A stretch of DNA of 64,000 nucleotides from Nitrospira sp. CG24D (GTDB lineage Bacteria; Nitrospirota; Nitrospiria; Nitrospirales; Nitrospiraceae): NCBI GenBank assembly GCA_002869855.2, contig NEWQ02000012.1, forward strand, positions 1 to 64,000, in the 5' to 3' direction. Shown in pieces: positions 42,179-51,816 of the stretch (position 1 is its first letter; the number at the start of each line of letters is the position of its first letter). Made by a program: the position numbers and the translations under genes. The notes below the pieces were generated by a model. That model worked only from the letters and a program-made list of their open reading frames with translations, made no database searches and was not told where the DNA came from.

Positions 42179-44602
42179 ATGAGCACCGATAAATTCAGGG
42201 TTCCCGTTTCGATGCTGTCGCCCACCGTCGATCCCGCACAGTTAGGGTTCGAAGACACGAGCGAACTCGAACCGCTCACCGATATTATCGGCCAGGAGCG
42301 GGCGGTCGAAGCGCTGGAGTTCGGTCTCTCGATGAAGAGCCAGGGATACAACCTGTACGTCTCCGGCCCGGTGGGCACAGGCAAAGCCACCCTAGTTCGC
42401 CAGATGGTGACGCGGCTGGCCCCGGCGGCCCAAGCTCCTTCCGACTGGTGCTACGTCAATAATTTTCAGGATGCCTCGCGGCCGGTCAGCCTCTCGTTTC
42501 CCGCCGGGCAAGGCTGTGCCTTCAAACGGGACATGGCCACGTTCATCGAGAGCTTGCGCCGCGACATCCCCGCAGCGTTCGAAAGCAAGAAGTACCTTGA
42601 CGGCAAAGCCAAGTTGCACGACGAGACCGAGGCGAAAAAGAAAACGCTGTTCCAGGATCTCACCAAACTGAGTCTCGCCCGCGGGTTCGGATTCGATGAA
42701 ACGCCGGCGGGATTCGGGCTCGTGCCGCTCAAGGACGGACATCCCATGACCGGCGAAGCCGTGGAAGCTATGACCGAATCAGAGCAACAAGGCCTCACCG
42801 AACGGCGTCTCGCGCTCGAAGGCGAGATCCGTGACTTTCATATGCGTCTCCACGGCCTCGACAAAGAAATGGAGCACCAGCTTCGCCATCTCGATCACCA
42901 GATGGTCACCAATGTGCTCGAAGGCCGGTACGAAGCGATGCTGCGGTCCTATCAAGATCTGCCGGCGGTCTCCGCCTATCTCGAGCGAGTGAAAGACAAC
43001 ATCGTCCACCATTACAAAGATTTCCTTCCCCATGAGGGACCGGCATTACCCATTCCCGGCCTGGAACTCCGCCGGCCTGACATGACCCGCTATCTCGTGA
43101 ATCTCATCGTCGAGCATGACCCGACTGGCGGCGCGCCCGTCATCGACGAATCCCATCCGACGTACACCAACCTGATCGGCAAAATCGAACGGCGCGCGCA
43201 CATGGGCGTCATGTACACGGATTTCACCGAGATCCGAGCCGGCGCCGTCCTCCAAGCCAACGGCGGCTACCTGATCGTGAACGCCCTCGACATGTTGCAT
43301 CAACCATTTTCCTGGGATGCGCTGAAGCGAGTTGTCAAAACGGCTGAAGTGAAAATCGAAGACCCCGGCGAGTTTTATGGCTTCTCTACTGCCGGCCTCC
43401 GGCCGCAAGCCATCCCCGTCACGGTGAAAATCATCATGGTCGGGCCGCCCATGATCTATCACCTGCTCCAAGCCTACGAAGAGGATTTTGCCAAGCTCTT
43501 TAAAGTAAAGGCGGACTTCGACACGGAAGTGGTCCGAAGCGAACGGCAGGATCGCCAGTATGCCCGCTTCATCGCGAAGCTCTGCCGCGAAGAAAGGCTG
43601 CCGCACTTCGGCGCCGATGCGGTCGCCGAAGTGATTCGTCAGGGGTTCCGCTTCGCCGACCGGCACGACCGTCTGTCATTGCGGTTTAGTCTCGTGAGCG
43701 ACCTCATCCGAGAAGCCGGCTACTGGGCCATGAAAGAAAGTCATTCGTTTGTGACACGCGGAGATGTCGACGCGGCCATCGCACATAAACGCCACCGGTC
43801 GAATCTGGCCGAACATTGGATCCAAGACGAAATCAAAGAGGGCACGTTGATGGTCGATCTCGACGGAGAGATCGTCGGCCAGGTGAACGGTCTCTCCGTC
43901 CATGAACTCGGCGACTATGCATTCGGCTGCCCCACCCGCATCACCGCTCGCACCTATGTCGGCACCAAAGGCGTCGTTGACGTGCAGCGGGAAGCGGAAC
44001 TGGCCGGCAACATTCACAGCAAAGGGGTCATGACCCTCGCCGGCTATCTGGCCGGGAAGTTCGCCGGACTACACCCCTTTGCCATGAGCGCCTCGCTGAC
44101 GTTCGAACAGACCTACTCTGAGATCGAGGGAGACAGCGCCGCGGTCGCTGAATTGACCGCGATCCTCTCCAGCCTGGCCGATCTGCCGATCCGGCAATAT
44201 CTCGCCGTGACAGGATCCGTCAACCAATTGGGTGAAGTCCAACCCATCGGAGGCGTCAACGAGAAAATCGAAGGGTTTCTTGAATCCTGTTCACGGCGAG
44301 GCCTCACCGGCAAACAAGGCGTGATCATTCCCGCGCGCAATACGAAGCATCTCGCCCTCCGTCGGGATGTCGTCGAAGCGGTCGAGTCGGGACAGTTCAC
44401 CGTCTACGCAGTGAACACGCTGGAAGAGGCCATTGAATTGCTCACCGGCGTGACGGCTGGGGAACGCGGTATCGACGGGGAATACCCTCCCGACACGGTG
44501 TTTGGCCGTGCCGCTCAGCGCCTCGCCGAAATGGCCCAGGCCGTGGCGGAATGGGGCGAGGGTGAAGAACGGCCCGGCGGACGGATCATCACGGAACCCT
44601 AG
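42179..44602 (+). CDS. LonB-like AAA+ protease
   Basis: 807 aa. The N-terminal AAA part has Walker A GPVGTGKAT (about 62-70), interrupted by a long coiled-coil insertion, typical of the YcbZ/LonB-related group. The S16 protease domain has the catalytic Ser653 in EIEGDSAA and Lys696 in GGVNEKIEGF, 43 residues apart as in Lon. No transmembrane segment is evident. Expected to degrade folded or damaged proteins in an ATP-dependent way. Translationally coupled to the HPF/CSD gene. Confidence 0.93.
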   Translation: MSTDKFRVPVSMLSPTVDPAQLGFEDTSELEPLTDIIGQERAVEALEFGLSMKSQGYNLYVSGPVGTGKATLVRQMVTRLAPAAQAPSDWCYVNNFQDASRPVSLSFPAGQGCAFKRDMATFIESLRRDIPAAFESKKYLDGKAKLHDETEAKKKTLFQDLTKLSLARGFGFDETPAGFGLVPLKDGHPMTGEAVEAMTESEQQGLTERRLALEGEIRDFHMRLHGLDKEMEHQLRHLDHQMVTNVLEGRYEAMLRSYQDLPAVSAYLERVKDNIVHHYKDFLPHEGPALPIPGLELRRPDMTRYLVNLIVEHDPTGGAPVIDESHPTYTNLIGKIERRAHMGVMYTDFTEIRAGAVLQANGGYLIVNALDMLHQPFSWDALKRVVKTAEVKIEDPGEFYGFSTAGLRPQAIPVTVKIIMVGPPMIYHLLQAYEEDFAKLFKVKADFDTEVVRSERQDRQYARFIAKLCREERLPHFGADAVAEVIRQGFRFADRHDRLSLRFSLVSDLIREAGYWAMKESHSFVTRGDVDAAIAHKRHRSNLAEHWIQDEIKEGTLMVDLDGEIVGQVNGLSVHELGDYAFGCPTRITARTYVGTKGVVDVQREAELAGNIHSKGVMTLAGYLAGKFAGLHPFAMSASLTFEQTYSEIEGDSAAVAELTAILSSLADLPIRQYLAVTGSVNQLGEVQPIGGVNEKIEGFLESCSRRGLTGKQGVIIPARNTKHLALRRDVVEAVESGQFTVYAVNTLEEAIELLTGVTAGERGIDGEYPPDTVFGRAAQRLAEMAQAVAEWGEGEERPGGRIITEP

Positions 44603-44689
44603 TGCACCGGTGCTTTTGAGCTTAGGAACAACCTGATTCCGTGCATGCCAAGCGGCCCTGTGGTAGTCTCTTAACCAGCATAATGAAAC

Positions 44690-45163
44690 ATGATGCGTAA
44701 TATTCTCCATGTCCTAATGCACCAACTGGCACCCATGATTATTCGGGTGTGGGTTATGCTTTGGGTTCTCTCTGTCCCCCTATTCCACGTTCATCCCGAA
44801 TCTGCCGAGCACTCAGGTCACGATGAAGCTATACATAGCGGAACTGTGCACAGCGTATTTTCCGCCGATCTCGATGGTGAGTTCGACATCCACGAGGCGT
44901 CGACCCACTCCGCTGCCAACAAGTCTATTCACCTTTCACACACCTGGTTCGAGCATTCAGAGTTGGAATTCTCGCTGCTCACAAACTCGCATCATCGCGC
45001 AGACTTGAAACCGATTCTCGTGCAGACCATGGCGCTGCCTGAGGGGAATGTCGCCATCATACTGTGCCATGAACGGGCAACAGAATACCTTGCAGCCATT
45101 CCTGCATCCACGCTCTTTGTGCATCAGCTCCCGTCCCGCGCGCCGCCTTCGCTCCTTCTCTAA
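44690..45163 (+). CDS. Histidine-rich protein preceding a Czc efflux operon
   Basis: 157 aa with 17 His. A hydrophobic N-terminal segment (about 12-33) is either a signal or an anchor. The mature part has clusters HPESAEHSGHDEAIHSG and SHHRAD that could bind Zn, Co, Ni or Cu. It lies 100 nt before czcC and is read in the same direction, which suggests a periplasmic metal sensor, buffer or chaperone for the pump. No known family recognised. Confidence 0.75.
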   Translation: MMRNILHVLMHQLAPMIIRVWVMLWVLSVPLFHVHPESAEHSGHDEAIHSGTVHSVFSADLDGEFDIHEASTHSAANKSIHLSHTWFEHSELEFSLLTNSHHRADLKPILVQTMALPEGNVAIILCHERATEYLAAIPASTLFVHQLPSRAPPSLLL

Positions 45164-45262
45164 GTTCCTTCAGTACGAATCAACGCCATCACGGGCATCG
45201 TGGCATTGCAGACTCATTCCTCATGAGTTGAGCCCGGTGTCCGTTGAGCAGAGGAGGCTCAC

Positions 45263-46522
45263 ATGATTACTCGTATTCTTGTTTCCGCTTTGTTGTTAAG
45301 CGGAGTGGGCTATCTCAGCCAGACGGCTGAGATAGCGTGGGCAGCCGATCCTCTCACCGGCACCTACTCGCTCGACAGCATCGTGGCCTTGGCTATCGAG
45401 CGCAGTCCCACCCTGGCCGGTGCGGAGGGGTTCGTCCGGCAAAGTCACGGGCAACAGATCGCGGCAGGGGCCTACCCTAATCCCTCCCTCTCAGGCACAG
45501 CCGGGCGCGGCGCCATCCGCGATCCAAGCACCGGTGCCCGGATCACCGAGCGCACCGTCACCCTCGAACAGCCCCTTGAGTGGACAGGCAAGCGGCAGGC
45601 CCGTCAAGAGGCCGCGAACGCCGGTGTTGCAGGCGCCAGTGCTGCGCTTGATGAAACCCGCCTCACGCTGATTGCCGATGTCAAAGTTGCGTTCTACCAC
45701 TTGTTGTTCACGCAACGTGACGCAGAGATGACCGCTCAGAACGTCACGACGGTCGAAGAAGTCCTCCGCACAGTGAAAGCGCGCGTGGCAGCCGGCGAGG
45801 CAACGTCTTTTGACACGATGAAAGCCGGCGTTGAGGTGCAGAAGGCTCAGAAAGAAGTCGCGCGAGCCCAGAATGCCTTGGTCGTGGCCAAAACCCGATT
45901 GAATACCCTCACGGCCGGAGGAATTGGCACACAATTCTCGATTCAGGGCGACTTTCAATCGGGCAAGCATACCTTCGATCTGGATCGACTGACCGCCAAC
46001 GCCCTTGAGCAGCATCCAACCCTGCAGCGATTGGCGAAACTCGCCGAGCAGGCAGGCCATACAGTGCAATACGAACGGGCCTCCCGCGTGCCGAACCTGA
46101 GCGTCCAGGGCAGCTACCATCGAGAGGCGGGAGATGAATCGCTGACCGCCGGACTCAGTATGCCGATTCCTCTCTGGTACCGGCGACAGGGTGAAATCGA
46201 GACGGCGCTCGGAATGCAATATCGAGCCGACGCCGACCGGCGGCGGGCGCGAAGTGAGTTGGAACAGGCCATCACCCAACATGCGCAGGAAGTCCGGACG
46301 GCGCAGGATCAGTTACAAGTATTCGAAACAGGATTGCTCAAACAAGCTGAGCAGACATTGACCGCGGCACGGACCAGCTTTCGCCAGGGTGCGGCCAGCC
46401 TGTTGGATGTACTGGACGCCCAGCGCGTGTACCGCCAAACGGTGTTGGAATATGCCCAGGTCCGCGCGGATCTCTCGATCGCGCTCGTCCGATTGGAACG
46501 TGCCGTTGGTGCGCCGCTATGA
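45263..46522 (+). CDS. czcC: CzcC-like outer-membrane channel (TolC family)
   Basis: 419 aa with a signal peptide (cleavage near IAWAAD). Two repeats of the outer-membrane efflux protein domain with long helices (for example ETRLTLIADVKVAFYHLLF and FRQGAASLLDVLDAQRVYRQ). Forms the outer-membrane duct of a tripartite heavy-metal pump together with the adaptor and CzcA downstream. GAGGAGGCTC precedes the ATG. A 28-nt perfect hairpin lies in codons 16-25. Confidence 0.92.
   Translation: MITRILVSALLLSGVGYLSQTAEIAWAADPLTGTYSLDSIVALAIERSPTLAGAEGFVRQSHGQQIAAGAYPNPSLSGTAGRGAIRDPSTGARITERTVTLEQPLEWTGKRQARQEAANAGVAGASAALDETRLTLIADVKVAFYHLLFTQRDAEMTAQNVTTVEEVLRTVKARVAAGEATSFDTMKAGVEVQKAQKEVARAQNALVVAKTRLNTLTAGGIGTQFSIQGDFQSGKHTFDLDRLTANALEQHPTLQRLAKLAEQAGHTVQYERASRVPNLSVQGSYHREAGDESLTAGLSMPIPLWYRRQGEIETALGMQYRADADRRRARSELEQAITQHAQEVRTAQDQLQVFETGLLKQAEQTLTAARTSFRQGAASLLDVLDAQRVYRQTVLEYAQVRADLSIALVRLERAVGAPL
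45309..45336. repeat. Perfect 12-bp hairpin inside the czcC signal-peptide region
   Basis: GCTATCTCAGCC (45309-45320), loop AGAC, GGCTGAGATAGC (45325-45336). It starts 46 nt after the A of the czcC ATG. Confidence 0.85.
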
Positions 46523-46541
46523 GCGAACGAGGAGAACATCC

Positions 46542-47711
46542 ATGACACCACAACCTGCCGCCTGGACCATCGCCGCAATCATGCTGCTGTTCTCCGGGTG
46601 CAATGATCGAGGGACAGCGCCTCCGCCGCAGCCTCAGGAGACGGGCGTCAAACCTGGTGTGGGTCGGGCCCGCGTCATCCAGCCTCCACCGGTGGTCCAA
46701 ACTCGGTTACGCACTGAGCCCGTTACGCTACATGCCGTACCCGAGATCGTGACTGCTCCCGGCGAAGTCTCGCTGGATCTTCGACAAGTGGCGAAGGTCA
46801 CGTCACGCATTGCCGGGCAGGCCGAACACATTCACGCGCAGCTCGGTGATCACGTAAAGAAAGGCCAACCGCTGGTGGCTATCGGTGGCCTCCAACTCGA
46901 TCAGTTGATCGAAGAATATCTGGTCTGGAAAGCCCAAGCCGACGTGGCCGACAACAGCTTCCGGCGAACACAGAAACTACGGGTAGACGATATCGTGCCG
47001 GAGCGCAAGCTGATTGAAGACAAGGGCCGATTTTTGGAATCCCAGGCACGCTACCAACACATCCGAGAAAAATTGCTGAATATGGGGCTCAGCATCGCGG
47101 AGCTCGCCGCCCTCGAACGAGGTCACCAGGATGAGACTCATCGGTATACGCTGACCGCTCCTATCGCCGGCACGATCGTGGCTCAGAATGTCGTGCGCGG
47201 CCAAGGCGTGGCGCCGGGAGCTGAACTGTTCGAAGTGGTCGATACGAGTCGCGTATGGGTCTTCGCCAACCTGCCGATTGAACAGGCGCGCAAATTCAAA
47301 GAAGGCCAGCCCGGATCGATCACACCGAAAGGCGGCGAACCGATCACGGCACCGTTGACCTACCTGGCGCCGGTCGCCGATGAAACCACACGCACCATCC
47401 GAATCCGGTTTGAAGTGGCGAATACCCAGGGAGCGTTAAAACCAGGGGAGTACGTCGATGTGTCGCTGCCTCTGGTTGGCGCCCCGACGCTCGCGGTGCC
47501 GATCACGGCGATCACGACCGTCGAGAATCAGCGCGGCGTCTTTGTCCGGCGTGAGCAGGGCTTCGCCTTCGTCCCCATCGACAGCGGGCGGGAGGGCGGT
47601 GGATGGATCGAGATACAGAAGGGGCTAAGCGACCAGGATACGGTCGTCACCGAGGGCGTCTTCGACCTGAAGAACGTGTTGCTCAAGGAACACATCGGGT
47701 CAGGGGAGTAA
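46542..47711 (+). CDS. czcB: CzcB-like periplasmic adaptor (membrane fusion protein)
   Basis: 389 aa. A lipobox (MLLFSGC, Cys about 20) makes it a lipoprotein. Barrel-sandwich half motifs VTSRIAGQAEHIHAQLGDHV and YTLTAPIAGTIVAQNVV surround a helical hairpin; the beta-barrel follows (RVWVFANLPIEQARKFKEG). Links CzcA to CzcC. GAGGAGAA lies 6 nt before the ATG at 46542; the longer frame upstream overlaps czcC in another frame. Confidence 0.92.
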   Translation: MTPQPAAWTIAAIMLLFSGCNDRGTAPPPQPQETGVKPGVGRARVIQPPPVVQTRLRTEPVTLHAVPEIVTAPGEVSLDLRQVAKVTSRIAGQAEHIHAQLGDHVKKGQPLVAIGGLQLDQLIEEYLVWKAQADVADNSFRRTQKLRVDDIVPERKLIEDKGRFLESQARYQHIREKLLNMGLSIAELAALERGHQDETHRYTLTAPIAGTIVAQNVVRGQGVAPGAELFEVVDTSRVWVFANLPIEQARKFKEGQPGSITPKGGEPITAPLTYLAPVADETTRTIRIRFEVANTQGALKPGEYVDVSLPLVGAPTLAVPITAITTVENQRGVFVRREQGFAFVPIDSGREGGGWIEIQKGLSDQDTVVTEGVFDLKNVLLKEHIGSGE

Positions 47712-47717
47712 CGACAC

Positions 47718-50700
47718 ATGGATCGCCTACTGACATTTTCGCTGCGCTACCGGTTCTTCACGCTGGTGGCCGTCGCGGTCGTGATCGCCGCGGGTCTCTG
47801 GTCTTTTGCCCATCTGACGATCGACGCCGTGCCGGATCTCACCCCGGTGCAGGTCCAAGTACTCACGAAAGCGCCGGCCTTGGGGCCGGTCGAAGTGGAA
47901 CAATTCATCACGTTTCCCATCGAGGCCTCGCTCAGCGGCCTGCCCGCCCTACGCGAGCTGCGCTCAGTATCACGCTATGGCCTCTCCGCGGTCACCGCCA
48001 TTTTCGAAGACAGCACCGATATTTACCGAGCCAGACAACTGGTCACGGAACGGTTGGCGCGGGCCATGGAAAAGATCCCGGCCGAGTACGGTCGCCCGGC
48101 TATCGGGCCGCTCACCACCGGCCTGGGCGAAGTGTATCAATTCACGCTCAAAGGCCTCGGCTACAGCCCGATGGCGCTGCGGACGATGCTCGAATGGGAC
48201 ATCGGCATGAAGCTGCGTGCCGTGCCCGGCGTCGTCGAGGTGAATATTTGGGGTGGCGAGCCGCAGCAATTCCAGGTGATGGTCGATCCGGCAAAACTGC
48301 TGTCTTTCAAACTCTCTCTTCGGCAGGTGTTTGATGCCTTGCAGCGGAACAACGCCATGGTCGGCGGCGGCTACCTTGAGCGACAGCGCGAACAATTGCT
48401 CATTCGCGGCGAAGCCTTGGCCACGCGGATCTCAGACCTGACCCGAATTGTCGTGGCCCATGGATCGGGCGGAGTCCCGGTCTATATTGCGGATGTGGCG
48501 ACCGTGCGGGAAGCCTCGGCTCTGCGCATCGGTGCGGCCACTGCCATGGGCGATGGGGAAACGGTCATCGGCATGGTGCAGATGCTGGCCGGTGAAAACG
48601 CACAGCAAGTCGTGGAACGGGTCAAAGCCCGCGTCCGTGAAATCCAGACGACGCTTCCCCCGGGAGTCACGATCGAACCCTATTACGATCGCACGCTCTT
48701 CGTATCCAAAGTGATGAAGACCGTACGGAACAATCTGATGGAAGGCGGCCTGTTGGTCATCACCGTGCTGTTTCTCTTCCTGGGAGATCTGCGCGCAGGT
48801 CTGATCGTCGCGGCCGCCATTCCCCTGTCGATGCTCATCGCCTTCACCGGCATGATGCAGGCCGGACTGTCCGGCAATCTCATGAGCCTTGGCGCCATCG
48901 ATTTCGGGCTGCTCGTCGACGGCTCGGTGGTGATGATCGACAATATTCTCCGCCGATTAGCGCAGAACAGGGACATGACCCGCGAAGAACGGTTGGACCA
49001 CATCCAAGCAGCCGGTCGCGAAGTCCTGCGACCGATGGCGTTTGCCGTGGGAATCATCATTCTCGTCTATGTGCCGATCCTGGCGCTGACCGGCATCGAA
49101 GGAACAATGTTCCGCCCGATGGCCCTGACCGTCATCATGGCGTTGGCCGGTTCGCTGCTCGTGGCCGTGACCGCCACGCCGGTCCTGGCCTCCTGGTTCG
49201 CGCGGGCGCGTCCTGGACAGGAAGAGACAGGCCTCCTGCGCTGGATACGGCGGATGTACAAACCCTGTCTCCAGTGGGCCATGGCTCATCCGCGCCGAGT
49301 GGTCGTTCCGGCGATCCTGCTCTTTGCGATGAGCCTCGGACTCGGATCGCTCCTCGGCATGGAATTCATTCCTCGACTCGATGAAGGCGATCTGGCGATT
49401 CAGCTCTGGCGGCTGCCCAGCATCTCCCTGACCGAATCCGTCTCGACAGCGCTGGATGTGGAGCGAGTCCTCCGCCGCTTTCCGGAAGTCACACAGGTTG
49501 TCACCCGAACCGGCAGCCCGGAAGTCGCCACCGACGTCATGGGAATCGAACTGTCGGACGTCTTCGTGATCCTCACGCCTCAGAGCGAATGGGTCACGGC
49601 TCACACCCGCGAATCGTTGATCGCGAAGATGAAGGACGCGATTACGAGCGAGGTGCCGGGCGTCGGGCTCGGCTTTACTCAGCCCATCGAAATGCGGTTC
49701 AACGAATTGATCGCCGGAGTTCGGTCAGATCTCGCGGTGAAAATCTTCGGCCCCGATCTGGATATTCTGAAACAGCAGGCTGAACAGGTCGCCCGAGCGC
49801 TCGAACGGGTGCAGGGAGCAGCCGACGTGAAAGTCGAGCAGGTGGCGGGGCTCCCCTTGCTCCGCGTCATCATCAATCGCGAGGAGATCGCGCGGTACGG
49901 CCTCACGGCGGATGACGTGCTGCTGCTGATTCAAGCCACCCGCGTCGGCCACGTGGTCGGTACGGTGGTTCAAGGATCGAGACGGTTCGATCTGATCGTC
50001 CGGCTCGTGGATCAGGCCTCGGCCGATCCTGCCACACTTGGCAATCTCTTGATCCCCACCATGCATGGAGAACTGGTTCCTCTCTCGCGCGTGGCCACGA
50101 TCCAAGTAGACTCAGTGCCGGCACAGGTCAGCCGCGAGCACGTGCAGCGGCGCATTGTAGTGGAAAGCAACATCCGCGGCCGCGACTTGGGGGGATTTGT
50201 AGCCGCAGCCCAGCAGGCGGTTCGTAAGAACATCACCCTTCCGCCAGGCTATGAACTGACCTGGGGGGGCCAATTTGAACATCTGCAAGATGCGACCAGA
50301 CGGTTACTGCTCGTCGTGCCGGTGACGCTGCTGCTGATTCTCGGCATGTTGTCCGTCATGTTCGGGGCCATGCGGCCGGCGCTGCTCATCTTTCTGAATG
50401 TGCCCCTGGCGTTGTCCGGAGGAATCTTTGCCCTGTGGCTGCGTGGGTTGCCGCTCAGCATCTCCGCCATCATCGGGTTTATCGCCCTCTTCGGCATCGC
50501 TGTGCTGAATGGTGTCGTGCTTGTAAGCCACATCCGGCACCTGGAAGCAGAAGGACTCTCCACCGACCAGGCCATCACTCAAGGCACCAGCGATCGAATC
50601 CGACCGGTCCTGATGACGGCCCTCGTGGCAAGCCTTGGCTTCCTACCGATGGCGTTAGCCACATCGATGGGTGCGGAGGTCCAGCGGCCCCTGGCGACAG

Positions 50701-50798
50701 TTGTGATCGGCGGACTCCTCACGTCGACCGTTCTGACCCTGCTAATCCTGCCCGTCATGTATCGATGGGCAGCGCAACGACAACCTACATTTTCCTGA
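47718..50798 (+). CDS. czcA: CzcA-like heavy-metal RND pump
   Basis: 1026 aa, 12 transmembrane segments in two halves. The fourth segment holds DFGLLVDGSVVMIDN (Asp395, Asp401), the signature of the divalent-cation (Co/Zn/Ni) RND group rather than the Cu/Ag CusA type. Proton-driven export from periplasm or cytoplasm through CzcC. Starts 6 nt after czcB. No regulator gene (czcR/S, merR) is in the window. Confidence 0.95.
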   Translation: MDRLLTFSLRYRFFTLVAVAVVIAAGLWSFAHLTIDAVPDLTPVQVQVLTKAPALGPVEVEQFITFPIEASLSGLPALRELRSVSRYGLSAVTAIFEDSTDIYRARQLVTERLARAMEKIPAEYGRPAIGPLTTGLGEVYQFTLKGLGYSPMALRTMLEWDIGMKLRAVPGVVEVNIWGGEPQQFQVMVDPAKLLSFKLSLRQVFDALQRNNAMVGGGYLERQREQLLIRGEALATRISDLTRIVVAHGSGGVPVYIADVATVREASALRIGAATAMGDGETVIGMVQMLAGENAQQVVERVKARVREIQTTLPPGVTIEPYYDRTLFVSKVMKTVRNNLMEGGLLVITVLFLFLGDLRAGLIVAAAIPLSMLIAFTGMMQAGLSGNLMSLGAIDFGLLVDGSVVMIDNILRRLAQNRDMTREERLDHIQAAGREVLRPMAFAVGIIILVYVPILALTGIEGTMFRPMALTVIMALAGSLLVAVTATPVLASWFARARPGQEETGLLRWIRRMYKPCLQWAMAHPRRVVVPAILLFAMSLGLGSLLGMEFIPRLDEGDLAIQLWRLPSISLTESVSTALDVERVLRRFPEVTQVVTRTGSPEVATDVMGIELSDVFVILTPQSEWVTAHTRESLIAKMKDAITSEVPGVGLGFTQPIEMRFNELIAGVRSDLAVKIFGPDLDILKQQAEQVARALERVQGAADVKVEQVAGLPLLRVIINREEIARYGLTADDVLLLIQATRVGHVVGTVVQGSRRFDLIVRLVDQASADPATLGNLLIPTMHGELVPLSRVATIQVDSVPAQVSREHVQRRIVVESNIRGRDLGGFVAAAQQAVRKNITLPPGYELTWGGQFEHLQDATRRLLLVVPVTLLLILGMLSVMFGAMRPALLIFLNVPLALSGGIFALWLRGLPLSISAIIGFIALFGIAVLNGVVLVSHIRHLEAEGLSTDQAITQGTSDRIRPVLMTALVASLGFLPMALATSMGAEVQRPLATVVIGGLLTSTVLTLLILPVMYRWAAQRQPTFS

Positions 50799-50864
50799 TC
50801 CTGTAGCGCTTCCTGAGTGCGCTCTAGTTTGAGGGATTGCGGAACTCCGGTCGAGGAGGAAATG

Positions 50865-51689
50865 CTATGGTTCACTCTTCGGTGCCTCGCCGATGATCTG
50901 AAGTCGAGGACCGTTGGGAAGCGGAATCACCCGCTCATCTTCCGGCGCACCGCCTAACACCCACTCAAACAACTTCTTCGCATCGTTCACCTCCGGGTCT
51001 TTCGGAATGCCGTACTGCTCCTGCTGCATCGATTCATCGTAGAGGCCGACACAGCCGTGCGACGCCGGATAGCCCGGCAGGTCACGCCCGTGAATCCAGT
51101 ACGACACGCCCACCCGATTCACAAAGAAGCGCAATGCATAGTTCATGGGATAAGGCCGGTTCGTACCTTCGATGGTATAGAGACAAGATTGATGGGATTG
51201 ATGGGCCGCCGTCAGTCGAAATTCACCGGTCGGGGTTTCGTTCTCGCCGTTGCCGGACACGATAGGGATGGCAAATCGTAGAGCGCCATATTCATACGCA
51301 CCGAGAAACTGCTCGGCAAGGTCGATGAGGATAAATTGCTCTTCAGACTCGGCAGCTGGATACTCCAGAGGGAGCGGTGTGAACGACGCAAGATCCTCGA
51401 TGCGCTTCGGAACTTTGAGCGAGGCGCCGGAACGCGCATGGCGCCGATCAATCCGATTGAACCGAGCGACATCAACCCAGCGCTCGCCGAACAGCTTCTC
51501 CAACGAGTCACCGGACTTCAACCTCCGGCACTCCCACTCGATCGCCGCATCGCTGGGATACGCGATCTCACAGGGCGTCCGATGTTTCTTGAAAGCTTCA
51601 GCGCTCACGGCAAGGAAACACGATCCACCGGCCATCATCACCACGACAATGAGTGTTGCACAAACTTGCCGCGACATTGCAATGGCCAT
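50865..51689 (-). CDS. Exported L,D-transpeptidase (YkuD) with LysM-like segment
   Basis: 274 aa. Signal peptide, a LysM-like segment (RRLKSGDSLEKLFGERWVDVARFN), then a YkuD domain with the active-site block HGRDLPGYPASHGC, nucleophile Cys213. Such enzymes form 3-3 cross-links in peptidoglycan or attach lipoproteins to it. ATGs at 51689 and 51677 and a GTG at 51710 are all possible starts. Confidence 0.92.
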   Translation of the reverse strand: MAIAMSRQVCATLIVVVMMAGGSCFLAVSAEAFKKHRTPCEIAYPSDAAIEWECRRLKSGDSLEKLFGERWVDVARFNRIDRRHARSGASLKVPKRIEDLASFTPLPLEYPAAESEEQFILIDLAEQFLGAYEYGALRFAIPIVSGNGENETPTGEFRLTAAHQSHQSCLYTIEGTNRPYPMNYALRFFVNRVGVSYWIHGRDLPGYPASHGCVGLYDESMQQEQYGIPKDPEVNDAKKLFEWVLGGAPEDERVIPLPNGPRLQIIGEAPKSEP

Positions 51690-51816
51690 GAAAGGAGTAC
51701 ACCCGAACACACGACAGAGAATTCACCATCGAAGGCTGCTCAAACTGACAGCCGATTTGACCTGCCCAAGCTGGGCGCGCCAAGACGCGCCCCTTCGCAA
51801 GCAGGGCCGAATCCGA

